A stretch of DNA of 28,740 bases, taken from NCBI GenBank assembly GCA_048394785.1, contig DBFJGL010000010.1, forward strand, positions 1-28,740, written 5' to 3'. Both the position numbers and the translations under genes were made by a program. The DNA is from DBFJGL01 sp048394785. Lineage in GTDB: Bacteria > Bacillota > Clostridia > Christensenellales > CAG-917. Under the pieces are notes generated by a model, which saw only the letters and a program-made list of their open reading frames with translations, did not search any database and was not told the DNA's origin. Below are positions 12,876-21,461 of this stretch, piece by piece. Each line of letters starts with the position of its first letter. Positions within the stretch are counted from its first letter, which is position 1.

Positions 12876-13858
12876 TGAAAAAATACGCCCGACATATACT
12901 CACGGCGATAATATCGTTCGCGGTTATACTAATCGTGAACTTTGCCCTGCCGCGACTTATGCCGGGCGACCCCGTGCACTATCTCACGGGACTCGACGTT
13001 GACGTAATTTCTCAGGAATTGTACGACCGTTATTATACTGCACTCGGGCTGAACCTTCCGCTTGCCGAGCAATTCGAAGGTTATCTGAAAAGCGTGTTTG
13101 ACGGAACGCTCGGATACTCCTACCACTACGATTCCGACGTTGCGACGCTCATATCCGAGCGACTGCCCTACACTCTGCAAATCGCCCTGCCCGCGGTTAT
13201 CATATCCACCGCGCTTTCGCTGTGGCTCGGACTGCGAGCCGCAAGACGTCCGCGCTCTCTTGCCGATAACGCGATAACTTCCTCGGCAATAATAGCAAAC
13301 TCCATGCCGTCGTTTTTTGCGGCAATGCTGTTGCTTGTCATATTCTCTTTCAAGCTCGATTGGTTTCCGCTCGGAAATCTGTCGTCGCCCGATACGGACA
13401 TATCCTCGGCGGCGGGGTTTTTCGACCGACTGTGGCACCTTGTCCTTCCCGTTGCTACGCTTGTCATCGCAACCACGCCGCCTAAAATCATTATGCTGAG
13501 AAACAACGCTGCGGGCGGTGCGGACGAAAAATACCTCGTGTATGCCAAAACCAAGGGACTGAGCCCCCGACGCATATCTTACGTTCATCTTTTCCCTAAC
13601 ATAGGACAGCCTTTTATCACAATGACGGGTATGAATATAGGCGGCGTAATAGGCGGCTCAATCGTCATCGAAACGGTGTTTTCGATAAACGGAATGGGGC
13701 TTCTGATGTCGCAGGCGATAGACAGACTCGACTTTCCCGTTTTGCAAGGTTGTCTGACGGTGACGGCAGGCATAGTAATTCTCGTAACTATACTTACCGA
13801 CCTTCTGCTTATGATTGCGGACCCGAAAATAAGAAGGGGGGCGAAAAATGAAACCTGA
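12875..13858 (+). CDS. ABC transporter permease (NikB/DppB type)
   Basis: A 327-residue inner-membrane permease. It has an N-terminal membrane helix followed by the family motif PRLMPGDPVHYL, a periplasmic segment, and five further membrane helices. The cytoplasmic coupling loop lies around YLVYAKTKGLSPRRISYVH. The conserved tail GSIVIETVFSINGMGLLM is present. It should form a heterodimeric channel with the permease encoded next, whose start overlaps its end by 11 bp. Confidence 0.92.
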   Translation: MKKYARHILTAIISFAVILIVNFALPRLMPGDPVHYLTGLDVDVISQELYDRYYTALGLNLPLAEQFEGYLKSVFDGTLGYSYHYDSDVATLISERLPYTLQIALPAVIISTALSLWLGLRAARRPRSLADNAITSSAIIANSMPSFFAAMLLLVIFSFKLDWFPLGNLSSPDTDISSAAGFFDRLWHLVLPVATLVIATTPPKIIMLRNNAAGGADEKYLVYAKTKGLSPRRISYVHLFPNIGQPFITMTGMNIGGVIGGSIVIETVFSINGMGLLMSQAIDRLDFPVLQGCLTVTAGIVILVTILTDLLLMIADPKIRRGAKNET

Positions 13859-14762
13859 GATTCGCAAAACTTCGCGCAATCTTGCCGCGTCCTCCGCAAA
13901 AATGCTTGGCAGTCCGCAAAAAGCCGAGAAAAATACGGATAAAATCAAAAGTATTGTCAGTCTGAGCGCGGGCGTTATAATAATGTTTGTGTTCATACTG
14001 TTTGCCATTGCACCGTCTGCATTCGCCCCTTACGGCGAAAAGGATATGGCAAGCCCCTGGCAACCGCCGTCCGGAGAGCATATTCTGGGCACAAACGATA
14101 TGGGTTACGACGTGTTCACCGAGCTTGTCTACGCAACCCGACTTACCTTAATCGTCGGCGTTTCGTCTGCGTTGATAGCACTGTTGCTCGGCACTCTGAT
14201 AGGAATATTGGCAGGCTACGGCGGCATAATAGGCTCAATATTCAACGGACTTATCAACATCTTTTTGATGTTGCCCAAAACTCCCGTAATTATTGTTCTT
14301 GCGGCGTTTTTAGGCGGCGGAAGCGCGCAGATTATCCTCATAATTTCCGCGTTCAGCTGGGTGGGAACGGCGCGCGCGGTACGGGCGAAAACCGTACACA
14401 TAAAATCCGCGCCCTATCTTTCGGCATTGAAATGCGCGGGTTACTCTCCTCTGAGAATTATTCTTCGGCACGTTCTTCCAAACGTCCGAGAAGTTGCCGT
14501 CGCAAGATATATAACCACTGTGTCGAGCAGTATCATGACGGAAGCGACTTTAAGTTTCCTCGGGCTCGGCGACCCAACCAACCCCACTTGGGGCACAATG
14601 ATAAACTTCGCATATAACAGAGGCGGCTTTATGATGGAGGCGTACGGAGCACTGCTTGCACCCGGCGCCGCGATTATGCTGCTCGTGCTCGCCTTCTATA
14701 TGATAAACAGATACTTCGAAACCAAAACAAACGTGATAAGCGGAAAAAGCTATCTCGACTGA
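13848..14762 (+). CDS. ABC transporter permease (NikC/DppC type)
   Basis: A 304-residue permease with an unusually polar cytoplasmic N-terminus of about 40 residues before the first membrane helix. The family motif HILGTNDMGYDVFTELVYAT and the coupling loop ALKCAGYSPLRIILRHVLPN are clear, as is LSFLGLGDPTNPTWGTMI near the C-terminus. It partners with the NikB-type permease. The stop overlaps the ribosome binding site (GAGGA) of the next gene. Confidence 0.92.
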   Translation: MKPEIRKTSRNLAASSAKMLGSPQKAEKNTDKIKSIVSLSAGVIIMFVFILFAIAPSAFAPYGEKDMASPWQPPSGEHILGTNDMGYDVFTELVYATRLTLIVGVSSALIALLLGTLIGILAGYGGIIGSIFNGLINIFLMLPKTPVIIVLAAFLGGGSAQIILIISAFSWVGTARAVRAKTVHIKSAPYLSALKCAGYSPLRIILRHVLPNVREVAVARYITTVSSSIMTEATLSFLGLGDPTNPTWGTMINFAYNRGGFMMEAYGALLAPGAAIMLLVLAFYMINRYFETKTNVISGKSYLD

Positions 14763-14774
14763 GGAATATAATTT

Positions 14775-15671
14775 ATGTGCAATAATACCGACTCTCCGCA
14801 CGACCGCTGCGGACACCGCCGCGACAAACACTGCCACGGCGGACACCATCACGGCGACGCAAAGCATCGCTCCCGTTTTCACAACCTGTTCGACGAAAAC
14901 AGAGCGGATATGAACAGTCAGTTTTCCTGTGCCGCGGTGACGGTACGCGATAACGAATTGGTAGCGGAAGCGCGCAAAAGACTGTCGCTTGCAAAAGACT
15001 CTGCGCAGGCCCACGTCGAGCTCGGTGACGAGCTGTGCTTTCAGCTGAGATACAAAGAGGCGATAGAGTGCTATCTTTCTGCACTCTCGCTGCAACCCGA
15101 CAACTATACGGCTTTAAGAAAACTCGCCGTCCGTTATCTCACCACACTGCAATTCGATAAAGCTGAAGAACTTTTCTTACGGTGCGACGCAATAAGCAAG
15201 GATAAGCTCGACACGACCTATCGGCTCGGACTGCTCGCTTTTTACAAGCACGACTTCGCGCGCGCGGAAACGCTGATGGAAAAATGTCTGCCTCTGTGCT
15301 TTGACAACGGAGAAATGTATATCGCCGTGCTGTATTGGTTATTGCTTGCGCGGCTCAGACAATTCAAAGACATATCCGAAACCCTTAAACTGTTCAGCCC
15401 CGATACGGAATACGGACATCACGTCGGATATTATATGATTTTTTCTTCTCTCACGGGCGAAGAGGATATGGACGCGACCTGCGAAAAAGCGATGAGCGAC
15501 GACGCCTTGACCGCGGCAATAGTTCTATACGCCGCATACAACTGCGCGCTGTACGAAGGAAACGCAGAAAAAGCCGACGCTATGCTAAACAAAGCCGTTG
15601 CCGCAAACGATTATTGGGCAAGCTTCGCCTACATTGCGGCTTATACCGATAAATACGGAGCGAAAAAATGA
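14775..15671 (+). CDS. TPR protein with a His/Cys-rich N-terminus (candidate nickel-handling protein)
   Basis: A 298-residue cytoplasmic protein not assignable to a named family. Residues 1-36 hold nine histidines and three cysteines, including CGHRRDKHCHGGHHHGDAKH, a composition typical of nickel- or zinc-binding tails. Residues from about 75 are helical repeats of the TPR type, for example ELGDELCFQLRYKEAIECYL, with the next repeats at YTALRKLAVRYLTTLQFDKA and TYRLGLLAFYKHDFARAETL. It lies between the transporter genes and larE, and its stop overlaps the larE start (ATGA). Position and metal-binding tail suggest a nickel chaperone, store or scaffold for cofactor assembly; this is inference. 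Confidence 0.75.
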   Translation: MCNNTDSPHDRCGHRRDKHCHGGHHHGDAKHRSRFHNLFDENRADMNSQFSCAAVTVRDNELVAEARKRLSLAKDSAQAHVELGDELCFQLRYKEAIECYLSALSLQPDNYTALRKLAVRYLTTLQFDKAEELFLRCDAISKDKLDTTYRLGLLAFYKHDFARAETLMEKCLPLCFDNGEMYIAVLYWLLLARLRQFKDISETLKLFSPDTEYGHHVGYYMIFSSLTGEEDMDATCEKAMSDDALTAAIVLYAAYNCALYEGNAEKADAMLNKAVAANDYWASFAYIAAYTDKYGAKK

Positions 15672-16414
15672 CGCTGACCGAGTTTTTCAAAAAACATAAC
15701 CGCTGTGCAATCGCGCTGTCGGGCGGCGCAGACTCCGCCCTGCTTTTGTACGCGGCAAAAGAGGTCGGCGCAGACGTCAAGGCATATTACGTTCAATCGC
15801 AATTTCAGCCGCACTTCGAGCTTGACGACGCAACCCGCCTGTGCGACGAAACCAACGTTCCGCTTAAAGTTTTGACGGCGGATACGCTCGCCGACCCGAC
15901 CATCGCTAAAAACGACGCCTGCCGCTGTTATTTTTGCAAAAAACTGATAATGACCGAAATTGCGAAAGCCGCGGCGTGCGACGGATATCCTTTCGTTGCG
16001 GACGGCTCGAATATGTCCGACAACCCCGACGAACGCCCCGGAATGCGAGTGCTCGGCGAACTGAATATAATATCGCCTCTGAGAGAATGCAATCTTGACA
16101 AAACGGCTGTGCGCGCTATGCTCAAATCGTACGGCTGCGCGCTTTGGGACAAGCCGTCGTATTCCTGCCTTGCTACGAGAATAAGCCGAGACGAGGAAAT
16201 CACGCAAGATAAACTAAGCGCAGTCGATGCCGCCGAAACCGCGTTGTTCGAAATGGGATTTTCCGATTTCAGAGTGCGCTTGAAAAAGGATTGCGCCACT
16301 CTTATAATAAATAAAAAAGACGTCGGTTTACTGCATGAAAATACCGCCGACATACTATACAAAACCAAACGCTTATTTACTCGGTTTGAAATATCCGATT
16401 TAATGAGGGACTGA
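15668..16414 (+). CDS. larE: LarE, ATP-dependent sulfur transferase of nickel-pincer cofactor synthesis
   Basis: A 248-residue PP-loop enzyme that adenylates and then sulfurates pyridinium-3,5-biscarboxylic acid mononucleotide to the bisthiocarboxylic form. The PP-loop is ALSGGADSA (residues 16-24). The DKPSYSCLATRI block places Cys167 at the position of the sacrificial Cys176 of Lactobacillus plantarum LarE. A cluster CRCYFCKK adds Cys85, 87 and 90, so sulfur may come through a cluster-based or multi-cysteine route rather than only from a sacrificed residue; I cannot tell which. It is translationally coupled to its neighbours and lies 1 bp from larB. Confidence 0.93.
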   Translation: MTLTEFFKKHNRCAIALSGGADSALLLYAAKEVGADVKAYYVQSQFQPHFELDDATRLCDETNVPLKVLTADTLADPTIAKNDACRCYFCKKLIMTEIAKAAACDGYPFVADGSNMSDNPDERPGMRVLGELNIISPLRECNLDKTAVRAMLKSYGCALWDKPSYSCLATRISRDEEITQDKLSAVDAAETALFEMGFSDFRVRLKKDCATLIINKKDVGLLHENTADILYKTKRLFTRFEISDLMRD

Positions 16415-16415
16415 T

Positions 16416-17165
16416 ATGAGCAAAGAAATTCTTGATTTGTTAAAAGACGTAAGCAATGGTAAAACCACGCCCGAAGAAGCGTTGTTAAAACTTAAAAAAC
16501 AACCTTTCGAGGAAGGCAAATTTGCCACAATCGACTATCACAGACACATTCGCCAAGGCGCGAGCGAAATCATTTACGGCAAAGACAAAACCGACGAGCA
16601 AATTTTCGATATTGTCAAAAATATGGTTTTACACGGCGAAAACGATATAATAATCACGCGATTGCGTAAATCTGCCTATGATTTGCTTGCAAGCGAATTT
16701 GACGCTCGGTTTTTTGAAGTCGCGCGAATAGGCGTAGTAAACCGCACTCAAAAAGAACTTTACGGCAACGTTGCCGTAGTATCCGCAGGCACCAGCGATA
16801 TTGCCGTGTGCGAAGAAGCCGCAATCACTGCGGAACTACTCGGCAGCCGCGTCACGAGAATATACGACGTGGGCGTGTCGGGACTGCACCGTCTGCTTGC
16901 ACGGCTTGACGATATTATGAGCGCAAAAGCCATAGTCGCCGTCGCGGGAATGGAGGGCGCGCTCGCAAGCGTGGTCGGAGGGCTTGCGGACTGCCCTGTC
17001 ATCGCCGTACCCACAAGCGTCGGTTACGGCGCGAATTTCGGCGGACTGAGCGCGTTGCTCGCAATGCTCAACTCCTGCGCAAGCGGCGTCGCGGTTGTCA
17101 ATATCGACAACGGCTTCGGCGCAGGTTATCTTGCGGATATGATAAATTCGGAAGGTGCAAAATGA
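16416..17165 (+). CDS. larB: LarB, carboxylase/hydrolase of nickel-pincer cofactor synthesis
   Basis: A 249-residue protein that carboxylates nicotinic acid adenine dinucleotide and hydrolyses the phosphoanhydride, the first step of the pathway. It has an N-terminal region (1-115) and a PurE/AIR-carboxylase-like domain (from AVVSAGTSDIAV, about 120, to the end). The strongly conserved segment LNSCASGVAVVNIDNGFGAG contains Cys221, the same number as the residue that forms the covalent adduct with the pyridine ring in the Lactobacillus enzyme. The stop overlaps the larC start (ATGA). Confidence 0.95.
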   Translation: MSKEILDLLKDVSNGKTTPEEALLKLKKQPFEEGKFATIDYHRHIRQGASEIIYGKDKTDEQIFDIVKNMVLHGENDIIITRLRKSAYDLLASEFDARFFEVARIGVVNRTQKELYGNVAVVSAGTSDIAVCEEAAITAELLGSRVTRIYDVGVSGLHRLLARLDDIMSAKAIVAVAGMEGALASVVGGLADCPVIAVPTSVGYGANFGGLSALLAMLNSCASGVAVVNIDNGFGAGYLADMINSEGAK

Positions 17166-18376
17166 AATTGCTTTACGTGGAATGCAAAATGGGTATCGCA
17201 GGCGATATGCTTGTGGGCGCGTTGTCGGAACTTGTAAAAAATCCGAAATCTTCCTTCGACAAAATAAATTCTTCTATGCCGGACGGCGTAACGGTGTCTG
17301 CCGAAAAGTCGTCCAACCTCGGCATTGCGGGAACCGCTGTGCGCGTGAGCATAAACGGCGAGGAGGAGGACGAACACAAGCACGGGAATTCCCTTAAAAA
17401 CGTAACCGACATTTTGGACAAAATGAACGTGGCGGAACATATCCGCTTAAAGGCAAAACAAGTGTACGACTGCATTGCGGAGGCGGAAAGCGAAGCGCAC
17501 GGCGTACCCGTGACGCAAATACATTTTCACGAGGTCGGCAGTCTTGACGCAATCGCAGACATCGTTTCCGCGCTTATGCTAATCGACGAGCTTGCGCCGG
17601 ATAAAATAGTTTTTTCTCCTCTTAATCTCGGAGGCGGCACCGTAAGCTGCGCACACGGCATACTTCCCGTCCCTGCCCCCGCCACCGCCGCTCTGTTGCG
17701 CGGTCTGCCCTGTTACGGAGGCACCGAAAAAGGAGAATTGACCACGACTACGGGCGCGGCTATGGCGCGTGCGCTTGCAGACGGGTTTGACGAAAACCCC
17801 GAGATGAACATCATATCCGTAGGTTACGGACTGGGCAAAAAAATATTTTCCGCTCCCAACGTACTGCGCGTTTTTTATGCCGATATTCCCCAACAAAAAT
17901 TTATGCGGGAAAATGCCGACCGCAATGCCGAAATCGTGTTCAACGTCGACGATATGACGGGCGAAGCCGCCGCTTACGCAATGGAAGTTTTGTTCCGCGA
18001 AGGCGCGCTCGACGCCTACATCTCCCCGCTGACAATGAAAAAAGGCAGACAGGGAATGCTGTTCACCTGCATCTGCGAAGTCAAGGACGTGACCAAACTC
18101 GCCGAAGTCATTTTCAAGCATACGACAACTCTCGGCGTGAGAGTGCGCATATGCGAGCGCATCAAACTCGACCGCCATTTTGTCACCGTGCGCACTCGAT
18201 ACGGCGACGTACCGGTAAAAGAAGCGCGTGCCGGAATAACAAACAAATTCAAGCCCGAGTTTGACAACACCGCAACGCTTGCGCGCGCCGCCGACGTATC
18301 CGTCGACGAGGTTAAGACCGCGGCGATAAAAGAATATCTGCTATCCCGCGACAAAACCGAAACTGATATATCTTGA
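17162..18376 (+). CDS. larC: LarC, nickel insertase (CTP-dependent cyclometallase)
   Basis: A 404-residue protein that inserts nickel into the bisthiolated pyridinium nucleotide using CTP, the last step of the pathway. The N-terminus (LLYVECKMGIAGDMLVGAL) is the LarC version of the family start FSGISGDM. The HFHEVGSLDAIADIV and LTTTTGAAMARAL blocks are present. The metal-binding histidine stretch seen in some homologues is reduced to DEHKHG near residue 70. It is one continuous frame, whereas Lactobacillus plantarum makes LarC by programmed frameshifting between two frames. It is the last gene of the operon, followed by a terminator. Confidence 0.95.
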   Translation: MKLLYVECKMGIAGDMLVGALSELVKNPKSSFDKINSSMPDGVTVSAEKSSNLGIAGTAVRVSINGEEEDEHKHGNSLKNVTDILDKMNVAEHIRLKAKQVYDCIAEAESEAHGVPVTQIHFHEVGSLDAIADIVSALMLIDELAPDKIVFSPLNLGGGTVSCAHGILPVPAPATAALLRGLPCYGGTEKGELTTTTGAAMARALADGFDENPEMNIISVGYGLGKKIFSAPNVLRVFYADIPQQKFMRENADRNAEIVFNVDDMTGEAAAYAMEVLFREGALDAYISPLTMKKGRQGMLFTCICEVKDVTKLAEVIFKHTTTLGVRVRICERIKLDRHFVTVRTRYGDVPVKEARAGITNKFKPEFDNTATLARAADVSVDEVKTAAIKEYLLSRDKTETDIS

Positions 18377-18476
18377 CTTTAACAAAACCGCTTGCTGAGA
18401 TGCCGCCGTGCCAGACGCCGTCAACAACGTACGCTCAATATTAAAAATGCGTTGACAATATAATTAGGTTATTAAC

Positions 18477-18513
18477 AAAAGAAAAATCCATCAAAACAAT
18501 GGATTTTTCTTTT
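18477..18513. terminator. Bidirectional terminator between larC and pyrB
   Basis: A perfect 15-bp stem, AAAAGAAAAATCCAT and ATGGATTTTTCTTTT, with a 7-nt loop. A-rich and T-rich ends on both strands let it end both the rightward lar operon and the leftward pyr operon. Positions 18377-18476 hold nothing else I can support. Confidence 0.9.
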
Positions 18514-18556
18514 ATTTCCGTGAATTTTTCAGAGTTATTCCGCGCGCAGAGTTACT

Positions 18557-19651
18557 TCATTCCTTTTTTATCTGTTTTGCTTCGCAGTATTCGCAACGGT
18601 AAACCCCGTGCGCTTTATCGCGCAGGCGGAATAACTGAGGCAGGTCGCCCTCAACCGCCGTCACGCATTTGGGATTTTCGCACTTCAACCCCTCTGAACA
18701 AAGTTTTTTATCCTCTTTTACAAAATCGCCGTCGGTAAGCAGTTTAAGAATCAGAGCTTCTCTCATATATTTTCCGTTTGCCACCTGACTGAAATAGCAC
18801 GCCCTGTCGTCGTCGTCGACGTCCACGTTGATTTCTTTTACTCTGGGCAGAGGGTGCAGAACGCTCATATGCTCGGGCGCAAGCTTCATTTTTTCCGCAT
18901 TGAGGACGTAAAAATCTTTCAGGCGTTCATACTGTTCGAGGTCGCTGAACCGCTCTTTCTGCACTCGCGTCATATAGAGAATGTCGAGCGAGGAGATGCA
19001 CTCCTCGATGTTAAGACAGGTTGTCCACTCGATTCCGGCAGGCTCCAACACTTCGTATTTTATATAATTGGGAATGCCGAGCTCGGCGGGTGAAATCATA
19101 ACGAACCTGTTGCCCTCATATCTCGACAGCGCGCTTATAAGCGAATGAACCGTCCGTCCGTATTTCAAATCGCCGCAAATGCCGACGGTAAGATGGTCGA
19201 GTCTGCCGTGACGACGTTTAATCGTCAAAAGGTCGGCAAGCGTCTGCGTGGGGTGACAATGACCGCCGTCTCCGGCGTTGATTACGGGCACGACGCTCTT
19301 TTGCGCCGCGGCAAACGCCGCACCTTCCAAGGGGTGCCGCATAGCGATAATATCGGCGTATTCGCCCACCACCCGTATCGTATCCATAACGCTTTCGCCT
19401 TTCGTGGTGGAACTCGCCGACGCCGACGAAAAGCCGAGCACGCTTCCGCCGAGTTCGAGCATAGCAGCCTCAAAACTCAGCCTTGTGCGCGTCGACGGCT
19501 CGAAAAACAACGTCGCGAGTTTTTTGCCGTCGAGTGCGTGCGCATACTTCGCCTTGTTTTCCATAATGTCCTCCGCCGTCGCAATGAGCGAGGACAGCTC
19601 CTCCACCGTAAAATCGGGCACGTCTATCAGATGTCTGATGTTTTTATTCAT
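18557..19651 (-). CDS. pyrB: Aspartate carbamoyltransferase with a fused PyrI-type zinc domain
   Basis: A 364-residue protein. Residues 1-310 are the catalytic chain that joins carbamoyl phosphate and aspartate: carbamoyl-phosphate loop FFEPSTRTR (49-57), the loop SSTTKGES (81-88), the HPTQTLADLLT block and HPLPRVKEI. A tail of about 50 residues carries Cys324, Cys329, Cys353 and Cys356. Their spacing (5, 24, 3) is exactly that of the zinc site in the E. coli regulatory chain PyrI (Cys109, 114, 138, 141). The tail sequence, ending YRCEYCEAKQ, is alike as well. The nucleotide-binding half of PyrI is absent. ATG 19651 gives the canonical N-terminus; an upstream TTG is less likely. It is the last gene of the pyr operon. 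Confidence 0.95.
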   Translation of the reverse strand: MNKNIRHLIDVPDFTVEELSSLIATAEDIMENKAKYAHALDGKKLATLFFEPSTRTRLSFEAAMLELGGSVLGFSSASASSTTKGESVMDTIRVVGEYADIIAMRHPLEGAAFAAAQKSVVPVINAGDGGHCHPTQTLADLLTIKRRHGRLDHLTVGICGDLKYGRTVHSLISALSRYEGNRFVMISPAELGIPNYIKYEVLEPAGIEWTTCLNIEECISSLDILYMTRVQKERFSDLEQYERLKDFYVLNAEKMKLAPEHMSVLHPLPRVKEINVDVDDDDRACYFSQVANGKYMREALILKLLTDGDFVKEDKKLCSEGLKCENPKCVTAVEGDLPQLFRLRDKAHGVYRCEYCEAKQIKKE

Positions 19652-19724
19652 AACTGTTTTCCGTATTCGCCTTATTTGGCGATATTCCAATGTCCTTTTC
19701 CGCCTTAATTTTCAGCTCGATTGT

Positions 19725-20366
19725 TTATTTGGTTATCCAGCTTTCGTCCGAGGGACAATCTCTGAAAGCGATAAGTTTTTTGACGTCGCTCTCTTTGATG
19801 TAATCTTCGTCTACGGCAACGTCAAGCAAAGCGTCGAGGTCGCAGAGACTTATGCTTCTGACGTCCGCGGCGTTAAGCGCGTCCTTTCCTTTTTGCATAC
19901 CGTATGTGAAAATACTCACCATACCCAGCACTTCCGCACCCGCTTCGCGAAGAACGCCGACAACTTCAAGCGAGCTTTTCGCCGTTGAAATCAAGTCCTC
20001 GACGACAACGACTTTCTGCCCCTTTTCCAACTTGCCTTCGATTTGATTCGCGCGGCCGTGGTCTTTTGCCCCCGAACGGACGTATCCCATCGGAAGTCCG
20101 AGAATATGAGCGCAAATCGCGGCGTGCGCTATGCCTGCCGTCGCGGTGCCCATCAATACCTCGCAGTCGGGAAATTCCTTTTTTATAAGTTCGCTCAAAC
20201 CCTGCTCTACGTCGCAGCGTACCGCGGGAGCCGTAAGCGTAAGTCTGTTGTCGCAATAAATGGGACTTTTAATTCCGCTTGCCCAGGTAAAAGGTTGTTC
20301 GGGGCGCAGAAAAACCGCGCCTATACTGAGTAAATCCTTTGCAATCTGTTGTTTGCTTATGCTCAT
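19725..20366 (-). CDS. pyrE: Orotate phosphoribosyltransferase
   Basis: A 213-residue type I phosphoribosyltransferase that makes OMP from orotate and PRPP. The PRPP motif is VVVVEDLISTAKSS (about 119-132). The N-terminal FTWASGIKSPIYCDNR segment is characteristic, and the KDHGRANQIEG flexible loop follows. AAAGAGG precedes the ATG. The gap to pyrF (20367-20572, 206 bp) contains only small hairpins such as CCGC-TTTTT-GCGG, with no frame or regulator site that I recognise. Confidence 0.95.
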   Translation of the reverse strand: MSISKQQIAKDLLSIGAVFLRPEQPFTWASGIKSPIYCDNRLTLTAPAVRCDVEQGLSELIKKEFPDCEVLMGTATAGIAHAAICAHILGLPMGYVRSGAKDHGRANQIEGKLEKGQKVVVVEDLISTAKSSLEVVGVLREAGAEVLGMVSIFTYGMQKGKDALNAADVRSISLCDLDALLDVAVDEDYIKESDVKKLIAFRDCPSDESWITK

Positions 20367-20572
20367 TTTATACCTCTTTGACTTTATATTTATTCCGTTG
20401 TTTCTATGCGCTCCGTAAGCTATACGCTTTTTGCAAACCGCGAAGTATACAGCATACGTTTGCGATTACAGCCGCATAATGTTTTAGGTGAATTTTGCGC
20501 ACCGCTTTTTGCGGCAATTGCATAAAACGCTTGTTTATAATATCGTTTTTGTGCGATTAAGTCTGTAATTAG

Positions 20573-21271
20573 TTATCCGACGAAATCCGCAACGCATTTC
20601 TCGTACGCGGCTACCGCGTCGTTTGCGGCGGTTATCGGTCTTCCCACCACTATATAATCGGAGCCTATTTCTTTCGCAAGCGCAGGAGTAGTCACTCTGA
20701 CCTGGTCGCCCTTTGTCGCGTCGTCGAAGCGAATGCCGGGAGTGACGGTAATAAATTTATCGCCGCATACGGAGTGAACTTTCGCGCTTTCGAGAGGCGA
20801 ACAAACAACGCCGTCAAGTCCTGCGTCGGCTGCGTTTGCGGCATAGTGCATAACCGTGCCGTCAAGCGGAGCGGATATAAGCAACTCGTCGTGCATAACC
20901 TGTTCGCTAGTCGAAGTAAGCTGTGTGACCGCGATAAGCAACGGACGCGTGCCGTCTTCGAGGGTGAGCCCCTCGATTGCGGCTCTCATCATCGCCTTTC
21001 CTCCGCCTGCGTGCAGATTGCACATATCCACGTCGAGCCCTCTCAAAACGCTCATAGCTTTTTTCACGGTGTTGGGAATGTCGTGAAGTTTCAAATCGAG
21101 AAATATCTTATGCCCGCGCCTTTTGATTTCCTTTACAATTGCGGGACCTTCGGCATAATAAAGCTCCATTCCGATTTTGACAAACGGTTTTTTGCCTTCG
21201 AACTTATCCAAAAAACCATAAACTTCCGCCGCGCTTGAAAAGTCTAGCGCGATAATTACGTCCTTACCCAT
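20573..21271 (-). CDS. pyrF: Orotidine-5'-phosphate decarboxylase
   Basis: A 232-residue TIM-barrel enzyme for the last step to UMP. It has Asp10 in IIALDFS, Lys32, and the catalytic Asp-x-Lys-x-x-Asp in LDLKLHDIPNTV (Asp59, Lys61, Asp64). The C-terminal phosphate-binding block is DYIVVGRPITAANDA. AAAGGAG precedes the ATG. The gap to pyrD (21272-21461, 190 bp) is AT-rich near pyrF and may hold an internal promoter, but none is clear enough to call. Confidence 0.96.
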   Translation of the reverse strand: MGKDVIIALDFSSAAEVYGFLDKFEGKKPFVKIGMELYYAEGPAIVKEIKRRGHKIFLDLKLHDIPNTVKKAMSVLRGLDVDMCNLHAGGGKAMMRAAIEGLTLEDGTRPLLIAVTQLTSTSEQVMHDELLISAPLDGTVMHYAANAADAGLDGVVCSPLESAKVHSVCGDKFITVTPGIRFDDATKGDQVRVTTPALAKEIGSDYIVVGRPITAANDAVAAYEKCVADFVG

Positions 21272-21461
21272 ATCAATCTCCTTTCTGTTCCGAAATATAT
21301 ACTTCTAATTTTGTTTTTAGTTTATACCTGTTTTACTTTACGCTTTGCTTTACGCGTTAACCGCGCTTTGTTCGCTCAAAGCCTTAAACCGACTCGGATA
21401 TTATCCTCTTTCCCTTTTGCAGACGTGGTTACACAGACTGCCGCGTACAACCTTCACGCAA

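Noticed and set aside
18452..18480. TTGACA at 18452 as a promoter
   Set aside because: No acceptable -10 box lies 16-18 bp downstream, and the sequence runs straight into the bidirectional terminator.
20367..20572. Small gene or attenuator between pyrF and pyrE
   Set aside because: Only short hairpins without uridine runs and no open frame with a ribosome binding site were seen.
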